Assembly (NCBI GenBank): GCA_036898135.1
Contig: CM072522.1
Coordinates: 9,881,186 to 9,945,185 of the forward strand
DNA length: 64,000 bases
Source: Oncomelania hupensis
Lineage: Eukaryota > Mollusca > Gastropoda > Littorinimorpha > Pomatiopsidae
Reading direction: 5' to 3'
The translations under genes were made by a program, and so were the position numbers. This document shows positions 32,286-43,437 of this stretch, piece after piece (position 1 is the stretch's first letter; each line of letters begins with the position of its first letter). The notes beneath the pieces are model-generated. The model was not told the origin of the DNA. It made no database searches and worked only from the letters and a program-made list of their open reading frames with translations.

Positions 32286-34020
32286 TATATAACGGAAATA
32301 CAGAAGTAAATGATAAGGCTTGACGAAGGGAGGTAACCGCATTATTTACAATTCTAAAACAGCTTGCAACCCTTGCTTTTCTTTGTTTCAAGCAATGAAT
32401 GGACGTGATTTTCCAAATCAAGTTAATCCACTTCCTGAAAAAAAAAGAAAGAAACCGCCATTATTGTAATAATAGTTTGCCTACAATTTTATCTCTTTGG
32501 AGCATAAAACAAAACAAAGATTTATCTTCTTTTTTTCTTCTTTTGTTGTTGTCCTTTGAGGACAAATTGATTTGATAACTGTCGCACAAAATCTAGAACA
32601 TGGCGTTTTTGATGCTTCGTTTGTAGTATCCCGTCACTTCTCTGTTTCTCACACTTTTCCTTCTCCTCTTGTAAATCTCCAACATTGCAACCGTGAATCA
32701 CACCAAAGTACATTTTAAAAAGGTATTGCGGTCGGTTTTATCAGTAGACGTCCGCGCGTGCTCACATTTTGTTCAACAGTGATCCAAAAAGCTACATTTT
32801 TGTGTGTGTGTGAAAGAACGCAAGTGCACCATGGGATACGCAGCACCCACATGTTCGCGCCGCCATTGCGGAGCTTTGCAGACTTCGCGGGAAAGTTGAC
32901 TGGGTCGTTGTTTTCAGGTTTGTAACAATTGCATGTTATTCAACGACTGTACGATGCTACCCTTTTCACAATGTTAATATGTTGCAATGAGTCGAGTGAT
33001 TAATAGCGTTAATTACTGTCAGAAATCGCAGTTACGAGTCAAGGCATGCGAAGGGGAAACCAGCGTGACCCACTTGAGCGGAATTTCCATTTTCAAAAGT
33101 TTGCGAACTTTTTTTCTTGTGTCCTAAACAGCTACTTGAAAAGTTATTACTTTGGCTAATGCAGGACGGTCACTTTGTGAGAAAGCATGCTTTCTGATGA
33201 TCTTGCTTTTGAATTTTGTGGTTTCGCGAAGTTTGGAACAGTTGTAAAATAGAATGTAATAGGCTAGGCAGTGACAGTCACACACACAACCAGTCTGAAC
33301 AGAACGACCTCGACGAGTCCAAAACCTTTTGAAGTGCAATGATAGTCGTGTGTAGTGTTTCATGTGTAGTTAATGTGTGTTCATAACGCGGAACAGATCG
33401 CCGGAGATGAAAGATTGCCGAGATGGAAACTTTCGGTACTACCCACCCACCACTAATACACACATTAATATAGACATGATGTAATGACTAATGTATTTTC
33501 ATTGGATTGGAAAATGTGACGTCGACTGAGACGTCATAGTCTGGCCGAACATTCATAAATTATGTAGATAACCGGACATGAGCCACAATGATCAACCTTT
33601 TTTATCGTTGTTAAACAAAGCTCTGTGAATATAGAATTTTCATTGATGTAAATTACTTCATGCAGTGATAATTACGATGCACAGAATGTGCTTGTATTCA
33701 CAAAAATTAAATTGGCGCATTGCTTTTCCAACTAAATGCATCACTGCCATGATGCACACAGAATTTCTGCTGTATGCATTAAACTTTCATACTGTGCATC
33801 ACATCATTAAAATTGAACATGCAAAATCTACTGGTCTTAAAAAGAAATAGCTAATTAGTAGCAGACGATCACCCAGTTTGTGACAAGTAATTAAAAAAAT
33901 GATTTTAATACTTACAATGTTGAGTGATGTGACCCCAAAAAATCCTTATGGTGACACCTTTGAAGTGTATCAAGGGAAAATGTACCACCTTACATTTTTT
34001 ATGAAGAATGATCACTGGCT
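32286..34020. other. Unassigned sequence
   Basis: No recognisable domain. GCGCCGCCATTGCGG at about 32868-32882 is locally GC-rich, as near a promoter, but no open exon follows. Confidence 0.35.
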
Positions 34021-34024
34021 TATT

Positions 34025-35141
34025 TACTAGTTTAGTTTAGTTGGGAGGGACTTGTATAAGCCTCGCGGCTTTTTGAATGTCCCTTTTATTTTGGGCATTT
34101 TTACTTGTCCGGTTCCATTTGCGGTTGTTAGGGGAATACTAAAGATAGTATAAATTAGTCATCATACTCAAATTTTGATTTCTGTATGGAAATGACCTTT
34201 TCCAGAAGATTTTTAAAAGTGTTCAGGTTGTCAGTGTTCCCGATTACGCACAGTAGTGCGTCAATTACGCACAAAATATGAAAAATGACGCAGTAAAAAT
34301 TGGCATGTGTGAGTCCTGTGCACGCACACATTTTTTTGGAATCGCTGAAGTCGTAAATACGACCAACGAGTGGCGAACTAATTCACGGCATAATCAGAAT
34401 CAGAACCCAACTGAGACTGCCATTGCAGACGATTAAAGATTGTGTCGGGAGTTGTCGTCCTTAAAAATCGCATGCGCGCGCATTGTAAACTTTTTCCAAG
34501 CAATACATTCACTGAACAAAAGAAATCTTCGTTAATCCATTCATTGATTCTATCATACACGATCATGTCACTTCTGACTTGGTTGACTGGACCCAAAACC
34601 CGTTCATCCACCTATTTGGGGACTCTCAAAATGTGCACAAGGACTCTTAAAATTTTATACCTGGGAGTCCCAAGGACTCTCATTTTTTGTGTGTGGAGGG
34701 AACACTGGGTTGTTAGCTCTTTTAGTATCAACTGGCAATTTATTCCATATGGGCGCAACCCTGTAGGATAATGAATATTTTCTTTTGTTTGTGTGGCAAT
34801 GTCTTATAAGAATTGTCCTGTGAGTTTCTTGTTCTAGAGTTAGTATTCAACTGAAACAAAGTGTTAACATCAATGTTATCAATCCCATTAAAAATCTTGT
34901 AAGTTTGGATCAGGTCACCTCTCAATCTTCTAAATTTCAGAGAGGGCAAATCCAAAACTCTCAATCTGAGTATGGCAATTGTCTCAGCGATTTAATCATC
35001 CGAGTCGCTCTTCTTTGTACTCTCTCCAAGGCAGATGACTGCCTCTTAAGATAAGGAAACCAGATCGCATTCGCATATTCAAGATGTGGCCTTACATGCG
35101 ATTTATACAGGCGTGTTAAGGTATCACTATCCAAGCAAGTA
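34025..35141 (-). pseudogene. 5'-truncated LINE with a MITE inserted in it
   Basis: Minus-strand translation from 35141 gives LYKSHVRPHLEYANAIW, LERVQRRATRMIKSL and, at 34740-34964, LPSLKFRRLRGDLIQTYKIF, the post-thumb region of Jockey/CR1/L2-type ORF2. An in-frame stop separates the two blocks. A hAT-like MITE sits at 34232-34707. Sequence at 34025-34231 (TTTAGTTTAG tail, AAGCCTCGCGGC) is probably the LINE 3' untranslated part, but this link is an inference. The 5' end is folded into the palindrome at 35096-35188. Confidence 0.65.
34232..34707. mobile_element. hAT-like MITE (CAGTGTTCCC ends), copy 1
   Basis: 476 bp with inverted ends CAGTGTTCCC/GGGAACACTG and a 6-bp duplication GGTTGT (34226-34231 and 34708-34713). 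The same element lies at 49170-49678. Internal GGACTCTCA-type direct repeats at about 34620-34690. Non-coding. Confidence 0.85.
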
Positions 35142-35188
35142 GTACTTGCTTGGATAGTGATACCTTAACACGCCTGTATAAATCGCAT
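35096..35188. repeat. 93-bp perfect palindrome
   Basis: Arms of 46 bp (35096-35141 and 35143-35188) are exact reverse complements around a single G. The left arm is LINE coding sequence, so the right arm is a backwards copy of the LINE 5' end. Confidence 0.95.
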
Positions 35189-35189
35189 C

Positions 35190-35494
35190 CTAGCCCATCC
35201 ACTTCATCCTGCTCACCTCAAACTGTCAGTGTTAGGCTGAGATCAGATGATACAACACCTAGGAAACAGTTGTTAAAAAGAAGACTTTCTTTGGTATCAA
35301 AGACAAAATCAGAAATGCAGGAGAAACACAGACGTATCTTAGCTGAGCTGAAGGCAAAAATAAAAACTAAGCCAAACACAATCAAGCACTTGAACCAAAC
35401 AATCAAGCGCAAAGAGACAACAATCAGAAATGTGAAACAGAATTTAAGAGAATCCAAAGAGGCAAAAAGTCAGTTACAACTTAACTTACAATAA
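35190..35494 (+). pseudogene. Lysine-rich coiled-coil fragment, possibly from a P-like transposase
   Basis: The frame 35150-35494 begins in the palindrome and continues with TPRKQLLKRRLSLVSK and a Lys/Glu-rich coiled coil. This is the layout seen after the THAP finger in P-element-like proteins, but no finger or catalytic part is present. The assignment is weak; it could be another coiled-coil protein remnant. Confidence 0.35.
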
Positions 35495-35766
35495 GTGACT
35501 TATTTAAAACATGTTTCGTGAAACAAACACAGCCTCCATCTGACTCCTTCAATTACTATTAATTATAAATACGAAATCCATCTTTATAAAGAACAAATTT
35601 TACAGGGTTTTTCAATCAATAATGCTAAATAAAAAATAATATATAATAAAGATACTTTTAAAATAATAATTGTTGTCTTCTGAACTTATTCTGGTGCAGT
35701 TATCTACAGCGAAAGCATTCTATCGCACATCAGTCATGTTACTAATATATAATAAAATAATTTAAA

Positions 35767-36206
35767 GCAAACATTATAGAACTTTCTTTTACATATCCAT
35801 GTGGTATTGAGGATCAGCTTTCCATTGGTACCAGTTTTATCAAAATCGGTGCATATTTGCAGGTTTTATGACTGTTTATTTGTAGGCCACAATTTTTTTT
35901 CAAAATGAAAATAAGTTGTCATGTAATACATCAATGGAAAGAGCTTGAATTCAATAAGAAAATGATACCAATATCAACTATATACGTTAATAAACCAAAA
36001 AGATACGAATTTTTTACTGATTAAAAAAAATTGTTTTGTAATAGTAGGGAATCTTAAGCCAGAATTGTGACCGTTTTCGACTCTTTTTACAAATAAACAG
36101 TCATAAAACCTGCAGATATGCACCGATTTTGATAAAACTGGTACCAATGGAAAGCTGATCCTCAATACCACATGGATATATAAAAGAAAGTTCTTTAATG
36201 TTTGAG
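35767..36206. repeat. Fold-back element
   Basis: Arms 35767-35884 and 36089-36206 are near-identical in inverted orientation (shared GGTATTGAGGATCAGCTTTC, ATCAAAATCGGTGCATAT and TTATGACTGTTTATTTGTA). The loop of about 200 bp is non-coding. Flanking duplications not recognised. Confidence 0.85.
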
Positions 36207-36821
36207 CTAATTTATGATAATTTTGTTTGGATTCTAAGAATAAACCATTCTGATTAAAGACCATCTAACAAGCACTGCTTAGCTTACAAATTTTCTTGTC
36301 ATTGTAACATGCGATCAGTGCTCAGTCATGTCACTGTAATGTTTGACCTAAAACTAAGGATTTTCGATCTCAAATGGTAAATTTCAAATAATTTATTTAA
36401 CATGTAATTTTAAAAAAAAGGTGTTTTATTTTTTTAGTTAACTTTTGGAATCCATTACAAAAGTGTTAACATCTGGAGAGAAAAAAAATTGAACTCAAGT
36501 GTTCGGTCGTTTGTTACTGATGACATAACATAATTACAGTTGTTTGTTGTTTTCTTATTTTATTTTCAAACTTTGATGATTAAATTAGTAAATGATGTTA
36601 CTAGAGACTATTTCATCAAGTAAATTTGAAAGGCGGAAGAGTGTTTGAGGAGTTATTATTATTTAAGGTTGCTGCTTTGTTTGGGTGTTACCGATGACAT
36701 TAAATTTTTTAATGTAAAAAAGTTTAATATTTTTGCTATTATTAATTTATATATTAATTTGCTTTGCTTGTGATTTCTTTGCAAATTGCTTTCTTTCAAT
36801 TTATGCCTGGATGCTACTCAC

Positions 36822-37954
36822 GTCATCAAGGGAAGAAATGTTGTGGGCAAGGCCAAATCTTCCAAGATCTTTGGCATAGTTTGCTGCGGTCTTAAAAAAG
36901 TCAGTCAATGGTTCTTCTTTAATGCCCTCATGTTCTCCATCCTCATCTTCGTTGTCATCCTCTGAACTAGTGGATGGGCATCTTGGTTCTGCTTCGGTGA
37001 TGGAGTCGGGGCAAAGCTAAAGGCTTCCTCCAGGCCGCTCATTTCTTCCAGATTTGTTCCCTGTAGAAGTGCCACAATTCCTTGCTCCAAAGGCTCCCCC
37101 CACTCCGCTGGTCTGTCTGCAACAGCTACAGCCTCCTCAGCACCTGCACACATAAACACAAACACACAATTAGAAAGTTTGAAATGTTTGAACAGAGTAC
37201 ATTTAGTGCAAATTTTCTTGTGCATTCAGCAACAAAAAGCAGGCAGACGTCGGACCCAGTCATCTACTGTGTCCGGCTTGACTTCTCCCCTTTCACCACT
37301 GAGGCAGGACTGGTAAATATTCTGGCATTTCATCCATTTTTCAAGCCAGCCGTTAGATGCAATAAAATTGTCATGTTCTGTCTCCATAGAAAGTATCAAA
37401 GCCTTTTATTTTCATGAATGAATTTTCCGGTCACGGGAATGTTCTTACTCTGAGCTTCGCCTATTTTATCGATGTCGGTGTATGCCGTACGTCGGATCTT
37501 ACTTTAACCTTTGGTCTGCACTTTCACAGCTGTTCTGTCTTGCTAGAATGTTGTCTTTTTCTTTAATTATGTCATGAATCTGGGCTTTCCCAACACTTAG
37601 TGATTTTGCAATACTTGCCGAGAGAAAACTTTTTGTTGTTGAAAACTCAAAGGGTTATAAAAGTTCAAAGGAAATAACTGCAACTTTATTTTCGCTTCAA
37701 ATGCTTCGGTAAACTTCATGCATACATTGCAGTAGCTGACAAAACTTATCATTATTTTAGTGATAGAAAATGTCATTTCTGCCCAAAAAAAGTCGTAATT
37801 GGTGAACTACTGTCAGGTCTTAAGTGTGGTTAGGGAGATTAGATAGTCGCAATACAGAGGACATTTATATTGCAAAACATGTTGGTCAGAGAAATGTTGG
37901 TCCTACGTCTGAGGGAGTCCTAGTAAGGAAGGTCCTAATAGGGAGGTAGTACTG
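36822..37954 (-). pseudogene. Tigger/pogo-type transposase relic
   Basis: Minus-strand pieces, in order from 37630: an HTH segment (LSVGKAQIHDIIKEKD), then KALIL, NFIASNGWLEKWMK and GERGEVKPDTVDDW of the CENP-B/Tc5 DNA-binding domain, then an acidic C-terminal part at 36822-37143. The DDE core is missing and frames change several times. The C-terminal part is bounded by splice-like signals (acceptor CAG at 37144-37146, donor GTGAGT at 36816-36821). The 5' end at 37954 reads CAGTACTACCTCCCTATTAG on the minus strand, followed by TA, as in Tigger. The other end was not found. Confidence 0.62.
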
Positions 37955-38277
37955 TATTTACACAGGATAAAGGATTTTGTATAAATTTTGCAATGTTGTT
38001 ACTTGCAGGTGGTGCAAGACATTGCTGAAAACTTGACTGAGAAGTCTCAATCACAGATGTGTACTGCCTGCACACAGTAATGACAATGGTAAGGTTATAC
38101 CTGTGCTGTATTGTACACATGTATACACATTAAACACTGTTGTGGCAGTGCATTATACACAGGCCACAGGGTTCATACAAATAATAGTACTGGATGCTAT
38201 ATACTCGCCTTTCCCCAAATCAATCAGGCTCACAGCGTGGCGATCTGTACCAAAATACACGCTCACCTGTCTCATCC

Positions 38278-39497
38278 ATTACATTACATTACATGATTAT
38301 TGCTTTAGGTCTTTCCGAACCAAATCAGGACCGGACAACCCCTGATCCGCATAAAAGATCTGCTGAAACAACCGTACCCAACCCTAGTAAAACTGAAAGC
38401 TCTCCATCAGCCAGTCGCTTTGCAATAAAGACATCCCACGCAGGGGACGCTGAGGCTGTACTCTAATTTATTGAACCCCCGCTTACAAAAACAAAATAGA
38501 ATACAAACATCATTATAAATTATCAACAAAACACATACAAAAATGCCTGCATTGCTAAATAATATATAGGAAGCCCTAATGACTACCTGGCAGAAAGCGT
38601 CCAATATTCCCAAGCTGATCCAGCAGACCTCATACACAAATAAGGAGTCTTGTCCCGGAAGGTTTTTCAAGAAAAAAGGTAGATGACTGGTCTAGCGAAG
38701 AAGAAGATAGTATAGCAGATTGATAGAACAGAGCAGGAATGAGAAAGAGCAAATGAGAAAGACAACGACAGTGGGAATTTAACTCTTTCCCTGCCAATCG
38801 ACGATATATCGTCGATCTGAGCCGCCATGTTTGTGCCAGTTTCAGTATTCCGTTTCGTTCCGGTTTTTTGCGCAGTCCAATCCAAGTTTTATTTTAACCA
38901 AAGAGAGATAACTCTTTCTACTTTCGTTCGCGATCGACAGGCGCGTTTTTTCTTCAAATTGATTCGTTTTTAGGGTGTTTATTGTGCATTTTACTAAGCA
39001 TAGTGATGGGCACAATCGACAGTGTGTCAAACTCTGTGCTAATAATCAATATAATTTCAAACTGTAAAGTGTATTTTGATCCTAAATAAATTTTCTTTCT
39101 GGTGTGTGAAGCTGATTCAGTGATTGGAATTATTCCTCCAGATTTGTTTTATCACTGTGGTATGTAGAAATATTTTTATTTTATTTTATCATTTCAAAAA
39201 GATCAACATGCTTTCAAAACACATATTTCAATAACATAATCAAATTAACATTTTTGTGGTTTGTTTTCTTATTCTTCACTCTTTTACCTTTAATTTGATA
39301 TGAAATATGTCTATTTGACAACTATTATTGAAAGAACAGTAGCTTAAATGCCTAAGGTACTGAACTTTCTTTCCGGTGCCAGAGAAATGTCTGGCACAAA
39401 CGTGGAAACATGCCTGGCAGGGAAAGAGTTAAAGCACTAAATCTCCAGAAAGTGGGGATACTATTTATACTGAAACCCCCGGCACCCCAAGGGGGGG
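38278..39497 (-). mobile_element. TATA-R retroposon, full-length, interrupted by a piggyBac-like MITE
   Basis: Reads from 39497 (C/G hairpin, then TATA box at about 39460-39470) to the (AATGT)n tail at 38278-38296. Duplication CACCTGTYTCATCC (38264-38277 and 39498-39511) differs at one base. The MITE at 38783-39428 interrupts it at TTAA. Without it the copy would be about 570 bp, like the others. Confidence 0.85.
38783..39428. mobile_element. piggyBac-like MITE, 646 bp
   Basis: Inverted ends CTCTTTCCCTGCCA and TGGCAGGGAAAGAG, with TTAA on both sides (38779-38782 and 39429-39432). Other TATA-R copies show the uninterrupted site AATTTAAAGCAC. Subterminal palindromes are present at both ends: ATCGACGATA/TATCGTCGAT at 38798-38817, and GTGCCAG...CTGGCAC near 39376-39397. 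TTAA target and Cys-Cys-Cys-Thr-like TIR sequence fit piggyBac. Non-coding. Confidence 0.88.
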
Positions 39498-39636
39498 CAC
39501 CTGTTTCATCCACCCTCACACATACAGACACACACAACAAATACACATCCATCACTCAAACAGGTGGTGTAAAGGCAGGGAAATCGCTATTGGAAGACGG
39601 AAAGAAAATCTAATTGTTTATTTTTGAAATTTTTAT

Positions 39637-39720
39637 ATTGACTGCGTCCAGTACCATTATTGAAGCGAGGGAAGAAAGCGTAGTACCCGGAAAAAACCCT
39701 CTTACAATCATTGAATTTGG
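39637..39720 (-). mobile_element. SINE family C body fragment
   Basis: Shares GAAGCGAGGGAAGAAA and GTACCCGGAAAAAACCCTC with 8545-8600. No tRNA head. Confidence 0.5.
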
Positions 39721-39747
39721 TTTCCTAGGCCTGGAAAGTCATGGAAA

Positions 39748-40019
39748 ATTATATGTATGTTTTTTTGTTGATGATTTATAATGATGTTTGTATTCTATTT
39801 TGTTTTTGTAATCGGGGAGTTCGCGTAGTTGAGGTCAACCCTCAGCCGTCCCTCGCGTGGGATGTCTTTATTGTAAAGTGACTGGCCGGTGGAGGGCATT
39901 CAGTTTTCCCACTGGGGTTGTTTCAACAGATCTTTTATGCGGATCGGGGGTTGTCCGGTCCTGATTTGGCTCGGAAGAGTCCGCTGGACCTAAAGCAATA
40001 ATAAATCAATCAATCAATC
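39748..40019 (+). mobile_element. TATA-R retroposon, 5'-truncated copy
   Basis: Starts inside the consensus (TTATATGTATG) and runs to CCTAAAGCAATAA plus an (ATCA)n tail. An 11-bp duplication AGTCATGGAAA (39737-39747 and 40020-40030) brackets it. 5' truncation with an intact duplication is the hallmark of target-primed reverse transcription. Confidence 0.85.
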
Positions 40020-40860
40020 AGTCATGGAAATTGCAATGAAGTCCTGAAAGAAAAGTCGTGGAACTTTTTAATAAAGTGGCAAAGCGTTTTTTTTCCCTTT
40101 TTTGGGGTGGGGATGGGATGGGTGGCGAGACTTCCTGACCAAATCAACAGGCCAGTTTCCTCTAAAAGGACCTTGAACTTGGCCCCAGCATCAAACATTA
40201 TGCTACAGCACCCGAGCTGTAGCCTACTGTATAAGAACCTTTGACGTAGCCAGTTTCAGGTTATGTAGCGTTACGCAGTTGCTGATGGGGCATTTCTGAG
40301 TAGAAATGATAAATATTTGAAGAAATTGTGAATAAACATTGTTGTTATGGCGTCTCCACACTTGATAAAGATGATCCTCGCATGTAATGAGTTTACTTTA
40401 ATTATCTCGACCCTAATGTGACGAGCTTGTGTGTAAAACAAATGGGTAAACACAATACATTCAGAACAGATCAGTTTTATTTAATCTCCCTCCCTCCCTC
40501 TCTCTCCCCCTCTCTCTCTCCCATCTCTCTCTCTCTCATCCATCTCTCTCTTTTTCTTTCTCTCCACTTTAGTCTTAACTCTTAGCATCCTATAACGCGG
40601 TAATGCACGCCTCGCCCGTAATCCTGAAGCGCGGTAATGCGCGCCTCGTTAGTGCACCTTTTAGTCATGAAATCACAGGAAATAGGAACTCTCCAGTGCG
40701 TGAGAGAAGGTTTAGTCAACTTCCGGAAAGGTTCACGTGTGTTTTCCGCTATCGTTTTCGCAAGTTTGACGTGGTTTTGTGTACTTTTTTAACGATTTTA
40801 TTCAAGGTTTGAGTTTGAAATTTTCCACCATCATGGCAGGGGATAGCTCCGACAGTAATA

Positions 40861-42095
40861 CAGACCTGCCTACCCTTCCGTAATCTTCCGGAATTTTACG
40901 GAATTTTACCCTCTAGTACGGGAGTACGAAATTTTAAGCAAAATTACGGAGAAAACAATTGAAAAACTACGAAATTTTTAGAGCCGTGTAAACTTGTTAA
41001 ATTGTTGTCTGCCAGGCCTTGAAGCCGACAGAGTAACCGCCCTTGCATGAGAGCAAATGTTTCGAGAGTTGTGATTGGACGTCGTGAACCAATGAACATG
41101 CTCGAACGTTACGAGCTTAGATTGTCTCGCCGATCTTGAGTGAAAATGGCGAGTGGAGAAAGTTCTAATCGGGCTAAAGTTGCACGTTTACATAAGACAG
41201 ACTACGAATCAGAAGAGTCTGAGTGTGTAGAGATTGCTCAAGTGCAGAAGAAGAAGAAAAAGCTGCAGTTGCAAGTATTTCGTTCGGATTACACGTGGAC
41301 TTGTCTGGTGGCTTCAAGAAACATGGCCCAGAATTATGTGTACTGTTCTGTGTGCGATTCTGACTTCTCAGTTGGGCATGGAGGAGCAAACGTCTGTAAG
41401 CGGCTGGTCCTCAAATCTCGCCATGAAGACACCAGATATGTCAGGCCAGAAGAGCTGGACCATCTCAAATGTGCCTACTCCAGGCAGCTGGCACAATATA
41501 AGGACCAGTTTAAAAAAAAATTGCTAAATTTGTACAGGGTACAGTCTTTTCAGTGTGGTCGATTTCAACTGTAATTAAATTAACCTCACAATGTGCTATT
41601 GTTATTGGTAAACATATTCACAGTTACAAGTCCTTATTTTGACAGCTGATGAAACTTAAATTTTTTTTTTTTAAAAGGCATACTTTGAATTCATAATTTA
41701 TGTGTAGTGCCTATTCCTGTGAATTACACATCTTTATCATGAAAATGACATTTGAGTCAATCACCTGTAATGTAAATAAAACTCTGTGGAACAGTTATCC
41801 TTCATCACAACACAGTGGTGTAGGTTTATCTTTTGTTGCATGCCATGGTCTCTCATGATACTAAGTAATCATTTTTTAAAATCTGTTTGATATTGTTTCC
41901 TTCTTTTTGCTATCCTTTTAAAAACTGGGGTTTTGTGCTTTTTAAGTAGTAAACATGCCGTGAATTTATTCATACCTTGGTTATTCAGAAACACCGCGTT
42001 TACTCATGTCTGTAGAATTACTGAAGGAAAATGCAAAATTACTGAAATTCACAGGGAAAACTACTGATCAGTAATGCGTAAGGTAGGCAGGTCTG
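40861..42095 (+). mobile_element. hAT-like element with 6-bp target duplication
   Basis: 1235 bp. Ends CAGACCTGCCTACC and GGTAGGCAGGTCTG with GTAATA on both sides (40855-40860 and 42096-42101). Carries a BED-finger reading frame (41140-41574) but no catalytic domain. Confidence 0.87.
41140..41574 (+). CDS. BED-finger-like N-terminal fragment of a hAT-type transposase
   Basis: 144 codons. A Ser/Glu/Lys-rich N-terminus (1-45) is followed by YTWTCLVASRN, then YCSVCDSDFSVGHGGANVCKR at about 67-87, the style of BED-type zinc fingers in hAT transposases (CxxC, then a His near SRHED at about 94). Spacing after GHGG is disturbed (NVCKRLVLKSRHED), compatible with a frameshift. The protein ends after 144 residues, so only the DNA-binding part exists. 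ATG at 41140 or 41146 could start it. Such truncated genes are common in non-autonomous elements. Confidence 0.6.
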   Translation: MKMASGESSNRAKVARLHKTDYESEESECVEIAQVQKKKKKLQLQVFRSDYTWTCLVASRNMAQNYVYCSVCDSDFSVGHGGANVCKRLVLKSRHEDTRYVRPEELDHLKCAYSRQLAQYKDQFKKKLLNLYRVQSFQCGRFQL

Positions 42096-42505
42096 GTAAT
42101 AGTGTGTTTGGTAACCTTATCGATGAGCTTATTGCTGAAAGAGCACAAGGACTTGGTATAGACAACCAGAGTGAGTTTTCTTGTCTGTGTTGACTGTCTG
42201 TGCACACATTCACATGCAATCAACTCTGTCTTGTTGTTTTATTAACATAGTCCATAAAATACCTGTAATTATGAATTAATTACAAGATTCCAACAGGTAA
42301 AAATAGTACTAAAGTCAATATGGTTCTTTGGGTACATAGAATAACCATTTTGTAAACATATCCTAAAATATGAAGTCAATGTGACAATAAATAACTTTTT
42401 TGCATTTTTTTCAAATTCATAACCCAATTTATTGCAATAAACTTGAAATCCTTACAGGATATAGGCGCAACTGTACAGAAAACCTTATAGGACGCTAAGA
42501 GTTAA

Positions 42506-43437
42506 AGGTGCATGCGTGTGACAGAGTTGATAATGGAGAAAACACGCATTAGCTGCAACTACAGACTCTTCATATTTAACAATTAACTATAAATCGACAC
42601 TACGGTACAGTTTGTCAAAAAGGTATTTCATATAACATTATGAGTGAATATGACACTGCCCAAGCTCCTGCAATGACAGCATCCTATCCTATCCTATCCC
42701 ACAACTCGAAGGTTGTAAGGGCACTGTGACAGACGGACTAGTTTTACCCTGCTTACTGTACTATTTAGCCTTGTTTAGTCAATGTAATCTTAGAAAGTTA
42801 ATGTAGTATATAGCAGACGATTACAGTATAACGGAGGTACACACACAGCGAGTTTGACGCAGGCAGTGTACTGACGTCAGCACTGTGTGCGTGGAGGCGA
42901 AAAGCTTATCCAATGGGACTCAGGCAAAGCGGTTAGAGCCAGTTCTGAATGGGTCAAAACCTAGCATAGATTGAGTCAGTCCTATGAAATACGTCGAAGT
43001 CTACACAGCTAGACCGGAGCAGAGAAAAATCTCCACTCATAGACCAGGAAGCAGGACTTGAATCTTAGAATTCACTCAAGCAGCCACGAGCCTGACTTTG
43101 TCAAACAGGTAAATGAACATACTTCTGTTTCATCGTGATATGTTTATATTATTGTTGAAATTATGTTTGTGGAATTTGCTATGCATAGATGTGAATTGTT
43201 AATCCGAATTTGTCTTACCACGTGGAAAAGCCGAACACGTGTTAAGCACGACCGGTTGCGCCGCCATGTTGTATACTGGATGGAACCACTGTTGTTTAAC
43301 CTATATGCTAGTGTGACAGTGATCTTTTACCATTTTTCTATCTCTGTATCCCAGCCTTAACACAGACCGAGCTAAACAAATAAATTTATTAAAGTAATTC
43401 ATCGGGTGACTAACTAGCAGTTCCCATCGCATAAAGC
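42506..43437. other. Unassigned sequence with a (CCTAT)n run
   Basis: CATCCTATCCTATCCTATCC at about 42680-42699 matches the RTE tail motif. 42720-43380 could include an LTR (it begins TGTGACAG, has an AATAAA near 43380 and ends near TTAACACA), but I could not find a target duplication. Confidence 0.35.

Larger units (their letters stand above)
40833..42170 (+). pseudogene. First exon of a piggyBac-like transposase, split by insertion
   Basis: ATGGCAGGGGATAGC at 40833 reads MAGDSSDSN up to the insertion point. Past the inner element the same frame continues at 42102 with VFGNLIDELIAERAQG up to a GTGAGT donor at 42171. Position inside TTAA-flanked inverted ends suggests the N-terminus of the element's transposase, but this stretch has no diagnostic catalytic motif. 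The rest of the gene is absent. Confidence 0.55.
40579..42501 (+). mobile_element. piggyBac-like element interrupted by a hAT-like element
   Basis: Inverted ends CTCTTAGCATCCTATAA (40579) and TTATAGGACGCTAAGAG (to 42501), flanked by TTAA (40575-40578 and 42502-42505). Without the inner insertion it is about 690 bp. It keeps the start of a reading frame (ATG at 40833), split by the inner element, ending at a GTGAGT donor (42171). Confidence 0.85.

Noticed and set aside
42720..43400. Solo LTR beginning TGTGACAG
   Set aside because: Ends are ambiguous, no target duplication, no related second copy in the window; kept only as unassigned.
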